Assembly (NCBI RefSeq): GCF_003075435.1
Contig: NZ_QCZJ01000013.1
Coordinates: 62,001 to 126,000 of the forward strand
Length of the DNA stretch: 64,000 nt
Direction: 5' to 3'
DNA from: Terrimonas sp.
Lineage (GTDB): Bacteria; Bacteroidota; Bacteroidia; Chitinophagales; Chitinophagaceae
The notes beneath the pieces were generated by a model. That model saw nothing but the letters and a program-made list of their open reading frames with translations. It did no database searches and was not told the DNA's origin. The position numbers were made by a program, and so were the translations under genes. Of this stretch, positions 51,422 to 60,828 are shown one piece after another (positions within the stretch are counted from its first letter, which is position 1; the number at the start of each line of letters is the position of its first letter).

Positions 51422-52902
51422 AATTGTTTTCTTAGCCGGGCAACAGGTATATTAAGCTGCTCGCGGTATTTTGCTACGGTGCGTCTTGCAATGTTATAAC
51501 CTTTTTGCTGAAGTAACTCAGTAAGTCTTTCATCGCTCAATGGTTTCTTTTTGCTTTCTCCTTCCACCATATCGCTCAATATCTTTTTTACTTCTCTTGT
51601 AGATACCTCTTCACCACTTTCTGTGCTCAGCGATTCACTGAAAAAGAATTTAAGCCGGTATGTTCCAAATTCTGTTTGCACAAATTTGCTGTTTGCAACA
51701 CGGCTTACCGTTGATATATCCAATCCTGTTCGTTCTGCAATATCTTTTAAAATCATAGGTTTAAGCATCGTTTCATCTCCTGTTAAAAAGAAGTCGTGCT
51801 GGTATTCCATTATGGAATGCATAGTGGTGTATAAAGTATGCTGGCGTTGCTTTATCGCGTCAATAAACCACTTGGCTGCATCTATTTTCTGTTTGATAAA
51901 TAGTACTGCTTCTTTCTGGCGTTTATCTTTTTTGCTGCCCTTATCATAATCCCTCAGCATGTCTTTATAACCCTCGCTTATTCGTAAGTCGGGGGCGTTT
52001 TTTGAATTAAGGGTAAGCTCAAGTGTATTGTTATTATTGTGGATAAAAAAGTCAGGAATAATATAGCTTTCAGCTTTATTGACCTCGCCAATATTACCGC
52101 CAGGTTTGGGGTTGAGGCGGATGATCTGGTTAATAGCCGCCTTCAGATCTTCATCAGTGAGGTTTAATCCCCGCTGAATTTTATCGTAATGTTTCTTAGT
52201 AAACTCATCAAAATAATCAGACAGAATATTGATGGTCATGGCAACTTCATTTCCCTCTTCGCGTTTTCTTTCCAATTGCAGTAATAAACATTCTTTTAAG
52301 TCTCTTGCACATATTCCCGGCGGATCAAATTGCTGTATTTGCTTTACCAGGTCTGCAATCTCTTCTTCGGTAGCAGCAATATTTTGCCTGAAAGCAAGGT
52401 CATCGGCTATTGCGCCATAATCGCGTCTCAAATAACCATCATCATCAATACTGCCTACTATCTGCTCTGCTATTTTTCGTTGCTTTTCATCAAGCGTAAG
52501 CATAGTAAGCTGATCTAAAAGAAACTCATGAAATGTGCTCTCTATTTTGAAAGGGATGGTCTGCTTCTCATCCATCTCCGGGTAGTTATCATCCTTTAGC
52601 TTGTAATCAGCTATATCATCTTCGTCGCTTACATAGTCGCTGATGTCAATATTATCATACTCATCCTCGCTGCCTTCGCTTTCAAAATCCTCATCTTCAC
52701 CGCTTTCAAATTCATCCGCTATTTCTGTATCGCTTTCGTCATGTGTTTCATCTGCTGTTTCGAGAGCCGGATTCTCCTCCATTTCTTCTTTTATTCTTTC
52801 TTCTAAATTGGCCGTAGGAACCTGGAGCAACTTCATCAATTGAATTTGCTGCGGCGATAATTTTTGAAGAAGTTTTTGTTGAAGACTCTGACTCAGGGCC
52901 AT
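51418..52902 (-). CDS. rpoN: RNA polymerase sigma-54 factor RpoN
   Basis: The 494-residue protein has a glutamine-rich activator region at the N-terminus (QSLQQKLLQKLSPQQIQLMKLLQVP) and an acidic spacer (residues about 50-105, with many Asp, Glu and Ser). The core-binding domain follows from about 130, then helix-turn-helix ILKDIAERTGLDISTVSRVANSKFVQT and the RpoN box NIARRTVAKYREQLNIP. Sigma-54 needs AAA+ activators, none of which is in the window. Acidic spacers of this kind are normal in Bacteroidota. The start ATG at 52902 has no matching TAnnTTTG element close upstream. A PAP2-like gene follows with a 4-base overlap. Confidence 0.97.
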   Translation of the reverse strand: MALSQSLQQKLLQKLSPQQIQLMKLLQVPTANLEERIKEEMEENPALETADETHDESDTEIADEFESGEDEDFESEGSEDEYDNIDISDYVSDEDDIADYKLKDDNYPEMDEKQTIPFKIESTFHEFLLDQLTMLTLDEKQRKIAEQIVGSIDDDGYLRRDYGAIADDLAFRQNIAATEEEIADLVKQIQQFDPPGICARDLKECLLLQLERKREEGNEVAMTINILSDYFDEFTKKHYDKIQRGLNLTDEDLKAAINQIIRLNPKPGGNIGEVNKAESYIIPDFFIHNNNNTLELTLNSKNAPDLRISEGYKDMLRDYDKGSKKDKRQKEAVLFIKQKIDAAKWFIDAIKQRQHTLYTTMHSIMEYQHDFFLTGDETMLKPMILKDIAERTGLDISTVSRVANSKFVQTEFGTYRLKFFFSESLSTESGEEVSTREVKKILSDMVEGESKKKPLSDERLTELLQQKGYNIARRTVAKYREQLNIPVARLRKQL

Positions 52903-53229
52903 AGAGATTAATTAAAAGTCATTTGATTATGGAAGTTAATAAAAAATGGCGCTTCATAGCAAAAATCAGGCCGCAAATTACTTACAAATTAACTATACAC
53001 TAAAACAATTTTCCTCTTTGTGTTTTATTTAACACGGTTTATTTATTTTTTTTAATTTTAATTATTGAAAACCAATTGTTTGTAATAAATGGTTTCATTC
53101 TCTTTTTATTGAAAAATTTATTTTTTCCACATGTGGAAAACAAAACGGTTTTATAAATGAGGGTAAAGACTGTAACACTAAATTTGTGGCTCATCCGTTA
53201 ATAATCAATCACTTCTACATCAGTTTATT
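52903..53229. other. AT-rich divergent region with a DnaA-box-like palindrome
   Basis: The 327 bases between rpoN and the RR-HPt gene have a long T/A-rich stretch (about 53036-53122) and no reading frame of note. The perfect 18-base palindrome TTTTCCACATGTGGAAAA at 53123-53140 contains two abutting inverted matches to the DnaA-box consensus TTWTNCACA. TAAATTTG at 53179-53186 fits the -7 element of the plus-strand gene. Confidence 0.5.
53179..53186 (+). promoter_or_regulatory. -7 element (TAAATTTG) of the RR-HPt gene
   Basis: It is a full match to TAnnTTTG, 43 bases before the ATG at 53230. The 18-base palindrome ends 38 bases upstream of it. Confidence 0.45.
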
Positions 53230-53997
53230 ATGTGTGATAAGCCATTAAGAAATATCTCAGTGCTTTTGGTAGAGGATAACGAGATGAATACTTTGCTTGC
53301 TTCTGCTATTTTAAGCAGAACGGGTGCTAACATTACCGAAGCAGGAAATGGTAAAGAGGCTATTGAACTTTTGCGGCAAAAACCTTTTGACATTATTTTG
53401 ATGGACCTCCATTTGCCTGTTATGAATGGGCTGGATACTACAAAGTATATCAGGAAAGAACTTAAGCTGGATGTGCCTATCATTGCTATTACTGCCAACA
53501 TTATAAATGATGAAGAGAACAGGTGCCTTGAGGCAGGAATGAATGCCTTTATATCAAAACCATATACAGAAAAAAACCTGGTAGAGAAGATTTCTTATGT
53601 GCGTCATATTGCTGAAAGCAAAAAAGCGGATCAGCCCGTTTCGCCTCCCCTGGAAGAAGGTTTATTTAATTTAAATACGCTGAACGTTGTAACCCAGGGA
53701 AATACGGAACTGATGCGCACAATGCTCCAGGCGTTTATAAACCAGGCCTCCGTATCAATATATGCTTTAAAAACCGCTCTTAAGGAGAAGAACTTTATAG
53801 AAATACATGCAGCAGCTCATAGTATTAAACCAAATATTGATACACTGGAGATCACATCTTTAAAAACCATCATCAGGCAGATAGAAGTATTGGCCGGGCA
53901 GGAAAAAGATATTGAAGAGTTGGGATACCTGATTGCAATGCTGGAATCTGTACTTACAAAAGTTGTAGCACAATTGAAACTCCAGGAAAATATCTGA
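53230..53997 (+). CDS. response regulator fused to a histidine phosphotransfer domain
   Basis: The 255-residue soluble protein has a receiver (residues 9-125) with the acidic pair in LVEDNEMN, phosphoacceptor D59 in IILMDLHLP, the threonine in IAITANI and lysine K110 in FISKPYTEKN. An HPt four-helix domain (about 150-245) follows, with H197 in IHAAAHSIKPN. It is therefore a phosphorelay intermediate with both a receiver and an HPt but no kinase core, which must be supplied by a hybrid kinase elsewhere. No kinase lies nearby. The classic HPt motif is AHxLKG; here it is AHSIKP, so the usual glycine is replaced by proline. Confidence 0.85.
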   Translation: MCDKPLRNISVLLVEDNEMNTLLASAILSRTGANITEAGNGKEAIELLRQKPFDIILMDLHLPVMNGLDTTKYIRKELKLDVPIIAITANIINDEENRCLEAGMNAFISKPYTEKNLVEKISYVRHIAESKKADQPVSPPLEEGLFNLNTLNVVTQGNTELMRTMLQAFINQASVSIYALKTALKEKNFIEIHAAAHSIKPNIDTLEITSLKTIIRQIEVLAGQEKDIEELGYLIAMLESVLTKVVAQLKLQENI

Positions 53998-54001
53998 CTT
54001 A

Positions 54002-55567
54002 TTATTTAACAACCTCCCATCGTTTCCGCTCATCCGACCATTGTATTTTTTGCAGTATACCGAGCTCACTTTCCTGGTTATTTGTATCAACGGCGGTAAG
54101 TCCTATGTAAAATTCCTTTTTTAAATCTTTTTGCTGAAGCAGGGAAGATAAAAGTAACCGGTATTCAGCAGCATCTTTCCTGTCTGCAATTATAACAGTT
54201 GGCGGTAAGGTTGAAATGTCGATATTTTCCAGGGTAGGAAAAGTATATACGGCAAATTTTCTGATAATTTTTTTCTGCTCAATATCAGCGAGTTTGATTT
54301 GTATCTGCTGCGTAGCTGTATTGCTGTCAACGTTTATATCAGCAATTACCGGTGGCAGGGGTTTTATACTATCAATCCATGGCATTGGCGGCAGTAGTGC
54401 AGGGTATTTGTAGTAGTGCTGTTTTAAACTGTCGTTCCAGCCGTTGGGGTTACTCAAAAATGAACGGGTGCTAAAATAAACCTGCCCCTGTATAGTAGGA
54501 TATTTACGCGAATCTTCAATTTGCAGCGGAATGATTGTTTTGTCGCGCCACCTGGTGTTTGATCCTCCTTTATAAATACCCAGTCCGATATAGCATTGTT
54601 TATTATAGGTATTCCTGCTCCACCAGTCTACCAATACTTCATACGGAGCTGCTTTATGCCCGTGTTCCCAGTATAGTTGAGGTACAACATAGTCTATATA
54701 GCCTTCTCTCAGCCATAATAATATGTCTGCGTACAGGTCGTCATAATTGGTTTGCCCTGCCCTGGTATCACTGCCCAGGCTATCTACAGATTTATTCCTC
54801 CATACACCAAACGGGCTGATGCCAAATCTGCAAAACGGTTTTTCTTCTTTAATTGCGCGGCTCAGCTTTGTGATAATAGAATCTACATTAGCCCTGCGCC
54901 AGGTATCTCTGTCGGCGCCATTGCCATATAAAGCAAAAGTCCTGTTGTCGGGAAATTCCTTTCCGGGCATGCGGTAAGGATAAAAATAATCATCAAAATG
55001 CAGTGCATCCACATCATACCTGTTTACAATATCCCGAATTACTTTTACTACAAAATCCTGGGCTTCTTTATTACCGGGATCAAAATATCTTTTGCCTCCA
55101 TATGCCAAAAACCACTGGGGATGTACCCTGGTGATATGCGTTGGTGATACAGATGATTTACCAATCGAAAATTCTGCCCTGTAAGGATTACACCACGCAT
55201 GAAATTCCATACCGCGCTTATGTGTTTCCTCAATCATGAACTGCAGTGGATCGTAATAAGGGTTTGGTGCTCTGCCCTGTTTGCCGGTAAGCCATTCACT
55301 CCAGGGTTCATACGGCGAAGGGTAAAAAGCATCAGCGGCAGGCCGGATTTGCATGATGACCGCGTTCATTCCAAGATCCTTCAGCATATCAAGCAAGCGG
55401 ATAAATTCAACTTTTTGTCCTTCCGAATTATAATTTCCCCGGCTGGGCCAATCAATATTGTCTACTGTAGCTATCCATGCGGCACGAAATTCATACTTGG
55501 GATGCTGTCCAAAGCAAGGAGAAAGAAATGCCAGCAGCGATATTGCAATAAGATAAAGGTTCTTCAT
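54002..55567 (-). CDS. GHL10-type family 10 glycosyl-hydrolase-like protein, secreted
   Basis: The 521-residue protein has a signal peptide (LYLIAISLLAFLSPCFG) and a TIM-barrel domain of the GHL10 family, beginning EFRAAWIATVDNIDWPSRG and followed by NAVIMQIRPAADAFYPS, EFHAWCNPYRAEF, VDALHFDDYFYPYR (catalytic acidic residues) and YIDYVVPQLYWEHG. GHL10 enzymes are linked to cell-wall or surface polysaccharide turnover; the substrate is not known. The C-terminal 140 residues contain a fibronectin-like beta domain. It sits beside a MarR regulator on the same strand and converges with the RR-HPt gene by 4 bases. Confidence 0.9.
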   Translation of the reverse strand: MKNLYLIAISLLAFLSPCFGQHPKYEFRAAWIATVDNIDWPSRGNYNSEGQKVEFIRLLDMLKDLGMNAVIMQIRPAADAFYPSPYEPWSEWLTGKQGRAPNPYYDPLQFMIEETHKRGMEFHAWCNPYRAEFSIGKSSVSPTHITRVHPQWFLAYGGKRYFDPGNKEAQDFVVKVIRDIVNRYDVDALHFDDYFYPYRMPGKEFPDNRTFALYGNGADRDTWRRANVDSIITKLSRAIKEEKPFCRFGISPFGVWRNKSVDSLGSDTRAGQTNYDDLYADILLWLREGYIDYVVPQLYWEHGHKAAPYEVLVDWWSRNTYNKQCYIGLGIYKGGSNTRWRDKTIIPLQIEDSRKYPTIQGQVYFSTRSFLSNPNGWNDSLKQHYYKYPALLPPMPWIDSIKPLPPVIADINVDSNTATQQIQIKLADIEQKKIIRKFAVYTFPTLENIDISTLPPTVIIADRKDAAEYRLLLSSLLQQKDLKKEFYIGLTAVDTNNQESELGILQKIQWSDERKRWEVVK

Positions 55568-55597
55568 ACTGTAAAGAAAAGGAAATACTGGAAACGG

Positions 55598-56053
55598 TCA
55601 ACCCTTATCTCTTATTTTATCAAGCAGGGCGTTTAATAATGTAGCATCTTCTTCAGAAAGGTTTTCAAGAATGGCGTCCATTTTATCATGCTTTTGGTCT
55701 AATCTTTCAAGAACTTCTTTTCCATGCTCGGTTATAGAAATGTCTACCAACCTTTTGTCGGTAATTGAAGTTTTCTTATCAGCGAGGCCTTTTAAAACCA
55801 GCCGGTCAACAATACGGCTGGTATCGCTCATTTTATCAAGCATTCTTTCCCTTATCTGCAATGTTGAAATAGGCTGGGGAAATGAGCCACGCAGTATACG
55901 GAGAATATTAAATTGCTGGGGAGTGATATTTTCTATGTCAAAAAAAGCCTTCTGGCGCTCCATCATCCAGTTGTAAGTGTAAATCAAATTGATTGCACCC
56001 TTGTGGTGTTCATTCCTGAATTTAGCCTGTTTAATATCCTTCTCTAAAGACAT
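55598..56053 (-). CDS. MarR-family transcriptional regulator
   Basis: The 151-residue winged-helix protein has NEHHKGAINLIYTYNWMMERQKAFFDIENITPQQFNILRILRG at the N-terminus, the recognition region STLQIRERMLDKMSDTSRIVDRLVLKGLADKK (about 75-108) and the wing with DKRLVDISIT (about 112-122). It probably binds as a dimer to a palindrome in its own promoter and responds to small phenolic or oxidising compounds. The promoter element TATTTTTG is on the minus strand at 56077-56070, and the divergent aminotransferase promoter lies next to it, so the MarR protein could control both. The protein is basic overall. Confidence 0.92.
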   Translation of the reverse strand: MSLEKDIKQAKFRNEHHKGAINLIYTYNWMMERQKAFFDIENITPQQFNILRILRGSFPQPISTLQIRERMLDKMSDTSRIVDRLVLKGLADKKTSITDKRLVDISITEHGKEVLERLDQKHDKMDAILENLSEEDATLLNALLDKIRDKG

Positions 56054-56069
56054 TAGCGGATGTTTACCG

Positions 56070-56098
56070 CAAAAATAAATTTTTTAAGGGTAATTTTG
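56070..56098. promoter_or_regulatory. divergent promoter pair of marR and the aminotransferase
   Basis: On the minus strand TATTTTTG (56077-56070) serves the marR gene. On the plus strand TAATTTTG (56091-56098) lies 6 bases before the aminotransferase ATG at 56105. The two elements are 13 bases apart, so one bound repressor could block both. Confidence 0.5.
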
Positions 56099-56104
56099 CG
56101 TGTT

Positions 56105-57406
56105 ATGCAACATACTACACAAAGCCAGCAGGATAAGGTAAATACAGGTGATTCATTATCAAACCTGGCAGAAACGTTGATTGGCTCAGAGATTATTAAG
56201 CTGAGTGGAGAAATAAAGGAAAAAATAAAACAGGGAAACAAGATCTATAACTTTACTATTGGAGATTTTGATCCTGCTATTTTCTCCATACCACCGGTGT
56301 TGGAAAATGAAATTATTGAAGCGTATAAACATCATTTTACCAATTATCCTGCAGCGGAGGGCAATGCTGATCTGCGTGAATCTATAGCTGCATTTTTAAA
56401 GGAAAAAGAAGGGTTGTTGTATGCGCCAGACGAAATTCTTGTAGCATCCGGCGGCAGGCCACTTATTTATGGTTTTTTCAGAACTGTTGCAGATAAGGGC
56501 GATAAGATAATTTATGCCGTGCCTTCGTGGAATAATAATCACTATACACATTTTGTAGAAGGCGTTCATTGTGAAGTTCAGGCAACTGCTGAAAACCATT
56601 TTATGCCATCTGCAAAAGACATTAAGCCGCATTTGCAGAACGCGGTAATCCTTGCGTTATGTTCCCCGCAAAACCCTACTGGCACTACCTTTCAGAAAGA
56701 AACACTGGAAGAGATATGCGATATGGTACTGGAGGAGAATAAGCAACGAACCGCAGGTCAAAAAAAATTATATGTGCTGTTTGACCAGATGTACTGGCAG
56801 CTTACTTACGGAGATATCAAACATTATGACCCTGTTTCATTACGAGCCGAGATGAAAGCATATACAGTATATGTAGATGCTATCAGTAAATGCTTTGCGG
56901 CTACAGGGGTAAGGGTAGGCTGGGCTATGGGGCCTGCAAAGATTATTAATAAGATGAAAGCGATATTATCGCATATAGGTGCATGGGCGCCTATGGCAGA
57001 GCAGAAAGCCGTAGCAAAATTTTTATTACAGAAAGAAGCCATGGATAAATATTTGCAGCATTTCAAATCGGAGGTATCTTTCAGGTTAGAAAAGATTTAT
57101 GAAGGGTTTATGCAACTGAAGAAAGAAGGATTGCCGGTAGATGCCATAGCGCCACAGGCAGCAATTTATCTTACTATACAGGTAAATGCAGTGGGTAAAA
57201 TGGCTGAAAATGGAACCAGGCTGCATGAACAAAAAGATGTTACAGATTATTTATTGAACGAAGCCGGATTGGCTGTTGTTCCTTTTTATGCATTTGGTGC
57301 ACCTAAAAACTCAAGCTGGTACCGCCTTAGTGTAGGAACCTGTAAAAAAGAGGAAATAAACAGCATGCTCCAGGCGTTGAGTAATGCATTAAAGAAGTTG
57401 AAATAA
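56105..57406 (+). CDS. PLP-dependent aminotransferase, class I/II
   Basis: The protein has 433 residues from the ATG at 56105, which follows the plus-strand -7 element; the frame extends 15 codons further but into the promoter. The fold-type I features are NYPAAEGNADLRESIAAFL, GGRPLIYGFFR, LALCSPQNPTGTTF, VLFDQMYWQLTYG and the PLP lysine in YVDAISKCFAATGVRVGW. It resembles aspartate aminotransferase-like enzymes, but the substrate side is unclear. It is divergent from MarR and is followed by a DUF4197 gene. Confidence 0.93.
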   Translation: MQHTTQSQQDKVNTGDSLSNLAETLIGSEIIKLSGEIKEKIKQGNKIYNFTIGDFDPAIFSIPPVLENEIIEAYKHHFTNYPAAEGNADLRESIAAFLKEKEGLLYAPDEILVASGGRPLIYGFFRTVADKGDKIIYAVPSWNNNHYTHFVEGVHCEVQATAENHFMPSAKDIKPHLQNAVILALCSPQNPTGTTFQKETLEEICDMVLEENKQRTAGQKKLYVLFDQMYWQLTYGDIKHYDPVSLRAEMKAYTVYVDAISKCFAATGVRVGWAMGPAKIINKMKAILSHIGAWAPMAEQKAVAKFLLQKEAMDKYLQHFKSEVSFRLEKIYEGFMQLKKEGLPVDAIAPQAAIYLTIQVNAVGKMAENGTRLHEQKDVTDYLLNEAGLAVVPFYAFGAPKNSSWYRLSVGTCKKEEINSMLQALSNALKKLK

Positions 57407-57444
57407 ATTTCAGCTTCTCACAAACTATGATAAAACAATATACT

Positions 57445-58149
57445 ATGAAACAACTTGTGAGATTTTTATTGCCTGCCTGTATATTGCTGTTTTTTACCGG
57501 CTGTGAAACAGCGCAACAGGTGCTGGGCTCAATGAATACAGGAAGTGGAGCATTAAGCTCAACTGAAATTGCTTCCGGCTTAAAAGAAGCGTTGAGTATA
57601 GGTACACAAAACAGTACAGGCCGTTTGTCGGCAGTTGATGGCTTTTTTAGTAATGCAGCTATCAAAATATTATTACCCGAAGAAGCTGTGAAAGTAGAAA
57701 GTACCTTACGCAATATTGGTTTGGGAAGTTTGGTGGATAAAGCTATTCTTTCTATGAACAGGGCAGCCGAAGAGGCTTCTAAAGAAGCTACCCCGATTTT
57801 TGTAAATGCCATAAAAGAAATGACAATAACTGATGCCCTGGGTATTTTAAAAGGCGATGACTATGCGGCTACTGATTATTTTAAAAGCAAAACTACTGCT
57901 CCGCTTACCAATGCATTTAAACCTGTAATTGAAAAAGCATTGGCTAAAACCAACGCTACAAAATACTGGAGCGATGTATTTTCAGCATACAATAAATTTA
58001 CTGCCAGGCCTATAAATCCCGATTTGTCTGGTTATGTAACAGAAAAATCTTTGAGCGGTATTTTTTATGAAGTAAGTTTGGAAGAACAAAAAATCAGAAA
58101 AGATCCCGCCGCAAGGGTTACTGAATTGCTTAAGAAAGTTTTTGGATAG
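57445..58149 (+). CDS. DUF4197 lipoprotein
   Basis: The protein has 234 residues from the ATG at 57445 (MKQLVRFLLPACILLFFTGC, with the lipobox cysteine at about residue 20). The remainder matches my memory of the DUF4197 family: STEIASGLKEALSIGTQNSTGRLSAVDGFF, IKILLPEEAVKVESTLRNIGLG, AATDYFKSKT and the end block YVTEKSLSGIFYEVSLEEQKIRKDPAARVTELLKKVFG. The function is unknown; homologues are usually outer-membrane lipoproteins or secreted. It begins 38 bases after the aminotransferase, and the GH125 gene starts 31 bases after its stop. Confidence 0.85.
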   Translation: MKQLVRFLLPACILLFFTGCETAQQVLGSMNTGSGALSSTEIASGLKEALSIGTQNSTGRLSAVDGFFSNAAIKILLPEEAVKVESTLRNIGLGSLVDKAILSMNRAAEEASKEATPIFVNAIKEMTITDALGILKGDDYAATDYFKSKTTAPLTNAFKPVIEKALAKTNATKYWSDVFSAYNKFTARPINPDLSGYVTEKSLSGIFYEVSLEEQKIRKDPAARVTELLKKVFG

Positions 58150-58180
58150 TAATAATGCTGCGGGGTATATATTTAGTAAT

Positions 58181-59593
58181 ATGCTACGCAGACAATTTAT
58201 ACAACAAAGCACACTTGCAGCAGCAGGTATAGCAGCATCTGGTAAACTATATGCAGGTAAACCAGATTTTCCGGTAGTGCGAATAGCTGAATCAGAAAGA
58301 AAATTCAGGAGCGCAGCTGTTGAAAAAACGATTGCCGAAGTAAAAAAGAATATTGGCAATAAAGAAATCGCCTGGCTGTTTGAAAATTGTTTTCCCAATA
58401 CGCTTGATACAACTGTTGTACATAAAACCATAGATGATAAGCCTGATACTTTTGTAATTACCGGTGATATTCATGCCATGTGGTTGCGCGACAGCACCGC
58501 GCAGGTATGGCCATATATTTCATTGATAAAGGAAGATAAGGCATTGCAACAACTGGTAGCCGGTGTTATCAACCGGCAGAATGCCTGTATTATTATTGAT
58601 CCGTATGCCAATGCTTTTAATGATGGTCCTACCGGCAGTGAGTGGGATAAAGATCATACCGCAATGAAGCCGGAACTGCATGAGAGAAAATGGGAGATTG
58701 ATTCATTATGTTACCCGGTAAGGCTTGCATATCATTACTGGAAAATTACGGGTGACAGTTCACCATTTGATGAGAGATGGAAACAAGCTATGCAGCTCAT
58801 TGTAAAAACATTCAGGGAGCAGCAGCGCAAAAAAGATAAAGGCCCATATACTTTTGGCAGAACTACATCGTGGTCTACAGATACAGTACCGGGCAATGGT
58901 TATGGTAATCCTGTAAAGCCGGTTGGTTTGATTGTGTCTGTTTTCCGTCCTTCAGATGATGCTACTATATTTCCATTCCTTGTTCCTGCCAATTTTTTCG
59001 CAGTTGCATCGCTGCGGCAATTGGCTGAAATGAACAGGGCTATAGTAAAGGATGAAACATTTGCAAAGGAATGCAGTGCTTTTGCTGATGAGGTGGAAAA
59101 AGCACTGCAGCAGTATGCTGTTGCTGCACATTCAACCTTTGGTAAGATATATGCCTATGAAGTTGATGGTTTCGGCAATCATTTATTTATGGATGATAGT
59201 AACGTACCCAGTTTGTTAGCCCTGCCTTATTTCAGCCAGTTAAAATCAAGTGATCCTGTATACCAGAATACCCGTCGCTTTGTATTGAGTGATGGTAATC
59301 CTTATTTTTTCAAAGGCTTGGCAGGCGAAGGTGTAGGCAGTCCGCATACACTGGTAGATAATATCTGGCCTATAGGTGTTACCATCCGCGGGCTTACCAG
59401 CAATAGTGATGCTGAAATAAAAGAATGTCTTTCAATACTCCAAAAAACACATGCCGGTACAGGGTTTATGCATGAGAGCTTCAATAAAGATGACGCTTCA
59501 AAATTCACCCGTAAATGGTTTGCCTGGGCAAATACATTGTTCGGAGAGTTTGTGTTGAAAACCTATAGAGAAAAGCCTTATCTGCTGAGATGA
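58181..59593 (+). CDS. GH125 exo-alpha-1,6-mannosidase, Tat-exported
   Basis: The protein has 470 residues from the ATG at 58181, opening with a Tat-type leader (MLRRQFIQQSTLAAAGIAASGKLYAG). The GH125 core follows: ITGDIHAMWLRDSTAQVWPY, ANAFNDGPTGSEWDKDHT, KWEIDSLCYPVRLAYHYW and FMDDSNVPSLLALPYF, with acid residues in the (alpha/alpha)6 barrel. These enzymes remove alpha-1,6-linked mannose without a metal. The TTG start 13 codons upstream lies within the preceding DUF4197 gene and is not needed. A glycan-degradation setting is likely, but no other mannose-active gene is near. Confidence 0.93.
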   Translation: MLRRQFIQQSTLAAAGIAASGKLYAGKPDFPVVRIAESERKFRSAAVEKTIAEVKKNIGNKEIAWLFENCFPNTLDTTVVHKTIDDKPDTFVITGDIHAMWLRDSTAQVWPYISLIKEDKALQQLVAGVINRQNACIIIDPYANAFNDGPTGSEWDKDHTAMKPELHERKWEIDSLCYPVRLAYHYWKITGDSSPFDERWKQAMQLIVKTFREQQRKKDKGPYTFGRTTSWSTDTVPGNGYGNPVKPVGLIVSVFRPSDDATIFPFLVPANFFAVASLRQLAEMNRAIVKDETFAKECSAFADEVEKALQQYAVAAHSTFGKIYAYEVDGFGNHLFMDDSNVPSLLALPYFSQLKSSDPVYQNTRRFVLSDGNPYFFKGLAGEGVGSPHTLVDNIWPIGVTIRGLTSNSDAEIKECLSILQKTHAGTGFMHESFNKDDASKFTRKWFAWANTLFGEFVLKTYREKPYLLR

Positions 59594-59665
59594 TTAAGAA
59601 AGAAATTATCTTCAAAACGTAGATACTGATATTTAAGAAATATAGGATAATGTAAAGCAAAACCT

Positions 59666-60760
59666 ATGAGCTTACTAAAAAATATTTTTGCTAAAAAAGA
59701 TGAGCTGATCAGGAACTATACCGATTTCTGGAACTGGTTTCAAAAGCAGGAAAGTAATTTTCATGCTGTTGTAAAACATCAAAAGAATATTGAAAAAGGC
59801 TTTTTCAATAAAATATCCCCCAAACTTTCAGAACTGCGGGAAGGGTATTTTTACTTAACCGGCATGTATGATGATGATACCGTTGAATTAATTTTCACTG
59901 CTGACGGTAACATTAAAAATATTGTATTTGTTGAAGAGTTAGTGGATCACGCACCCAGGATGAATGGATGGAAGTTCACAGCACTTAAACCATCGCTTGA
60001 TACCCGGAATGTTAATATAAATATGTCGGGCTATACATTTAACAGCGAGAATTTATTCTTTTATTCAAACGATTTACCCGGTTATCCAGATGAAGTTGAT
60101 ATTGCTATTGTCCATAGTGAATTGAACGATATCAATAAGGAACAAATCACCAACGGGATTTATATTTTTCTTGATAATTATTTGGGTGAACTTGATTTTG
60201 CAAATAACATTGATAATATAGAGGTGGTTAACCCGGCTAAGGCTGAAAAAGAACTTATTCCTATTGAGAAGCTTAAAGATTTTTTAAACTGGAGACAAAA
60301 AGAATTTATTGAAAAATATGATGGCATTCGATATGATACGAATGATGATGAGCTCTCAATTTTAGAGGCCAAACTGGAAAGCGGTTATATGTTGATTGCT
60401 GTAATTAATACTCAACTTCTTTCCTGGAGTAATAAGGCATCGCATCCATGGATTGCTGTTATAACAATCCAATATGATGGCAGCAGGCATAATGGAATGC
60501 CGGATGACAAGGACTACGAAAAGCTAAATGAACTTGAGGATACTATCATGAAAGAATTAGCAGACAAAGACGGCTATCTTAATATTGGAAGGCAAACAGC
60601 AAAAAATGAAAGAGAAATTTATTTTGCCTGTAAAGATTTCCGGAAGCCATCAAAGCTGTTATATAAAGTACAAAAACAATTTGAAAAAAACTTTGCAATA
60701 ACATTCGATATCTACAAAGATAAATACTGGCGTTCTTTTGAGCGGTTTGAGACACATTAA
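59666..60760 (+). CDS. DUF695-domain protein
   Basis: The 364-residue soluble protein starts MSLLKNIFAKKDELIRNYTDFWNWF. The first 200 residues are an uncharacterised domain with a middle Glu/Asp-rich segment (YDDDTVELIFTADGN). The last 140 residues match DUF695-like sequence (GYMLIAVINTQLLSWSNKASHPWIAVITIQYDG, LNELEDTIMKELADKDGYLNIGRQTAKNEREIYFACKD). No catalytic residues are known. There is no signal peptide. A strong two-way terminator separates it from the convergent S46 peptidase gene. Confidence 0.8.
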   Translation: MSLLKNIFAKKDELIRNYTDFWNWFQKQESNFHAVVKHQKNIEKGFFNKISPKLSELREGYFYLTGMYDDDTVELIFTADGNIKNIVFVEELVDHAPRMNGWKFTALKPSLDTRNVNINMSGYTFNSENLFFYSNDLPGYPDEVDIAIVHSELNDINKEQITNGIYIFLDNYLGELDFANNIDNIEVVNPAKAEKELIPIEKLKDFLNWRQKEFIEKYDGIRYDTNDDELSILEAKLESGYMLIAVINTQLLSWSNKASHPWIAVITIQYDGSRHNGMPDDKDYEKLNELEDTIMKELADKDGYLNIGRQTAKNEREIYFACKDFRKPSKLLYKVQKQFEKNFAITFDIYKDKYWRSFERFETH

Positions 60761-60828
60761 TTATTGAAAGCTTAAGTCCTGATTGTTAAAGAACTTCTGC
60801 AGAAGTTTTGAATAATAGTATTAAAAAC

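Noticed and set aside
52903-53229. Replication origin
   Set aside because: Only two DnaA-box-like halves are visible, without dnaA, dnaN or a box cluster; kept only as a candidate palindrome.
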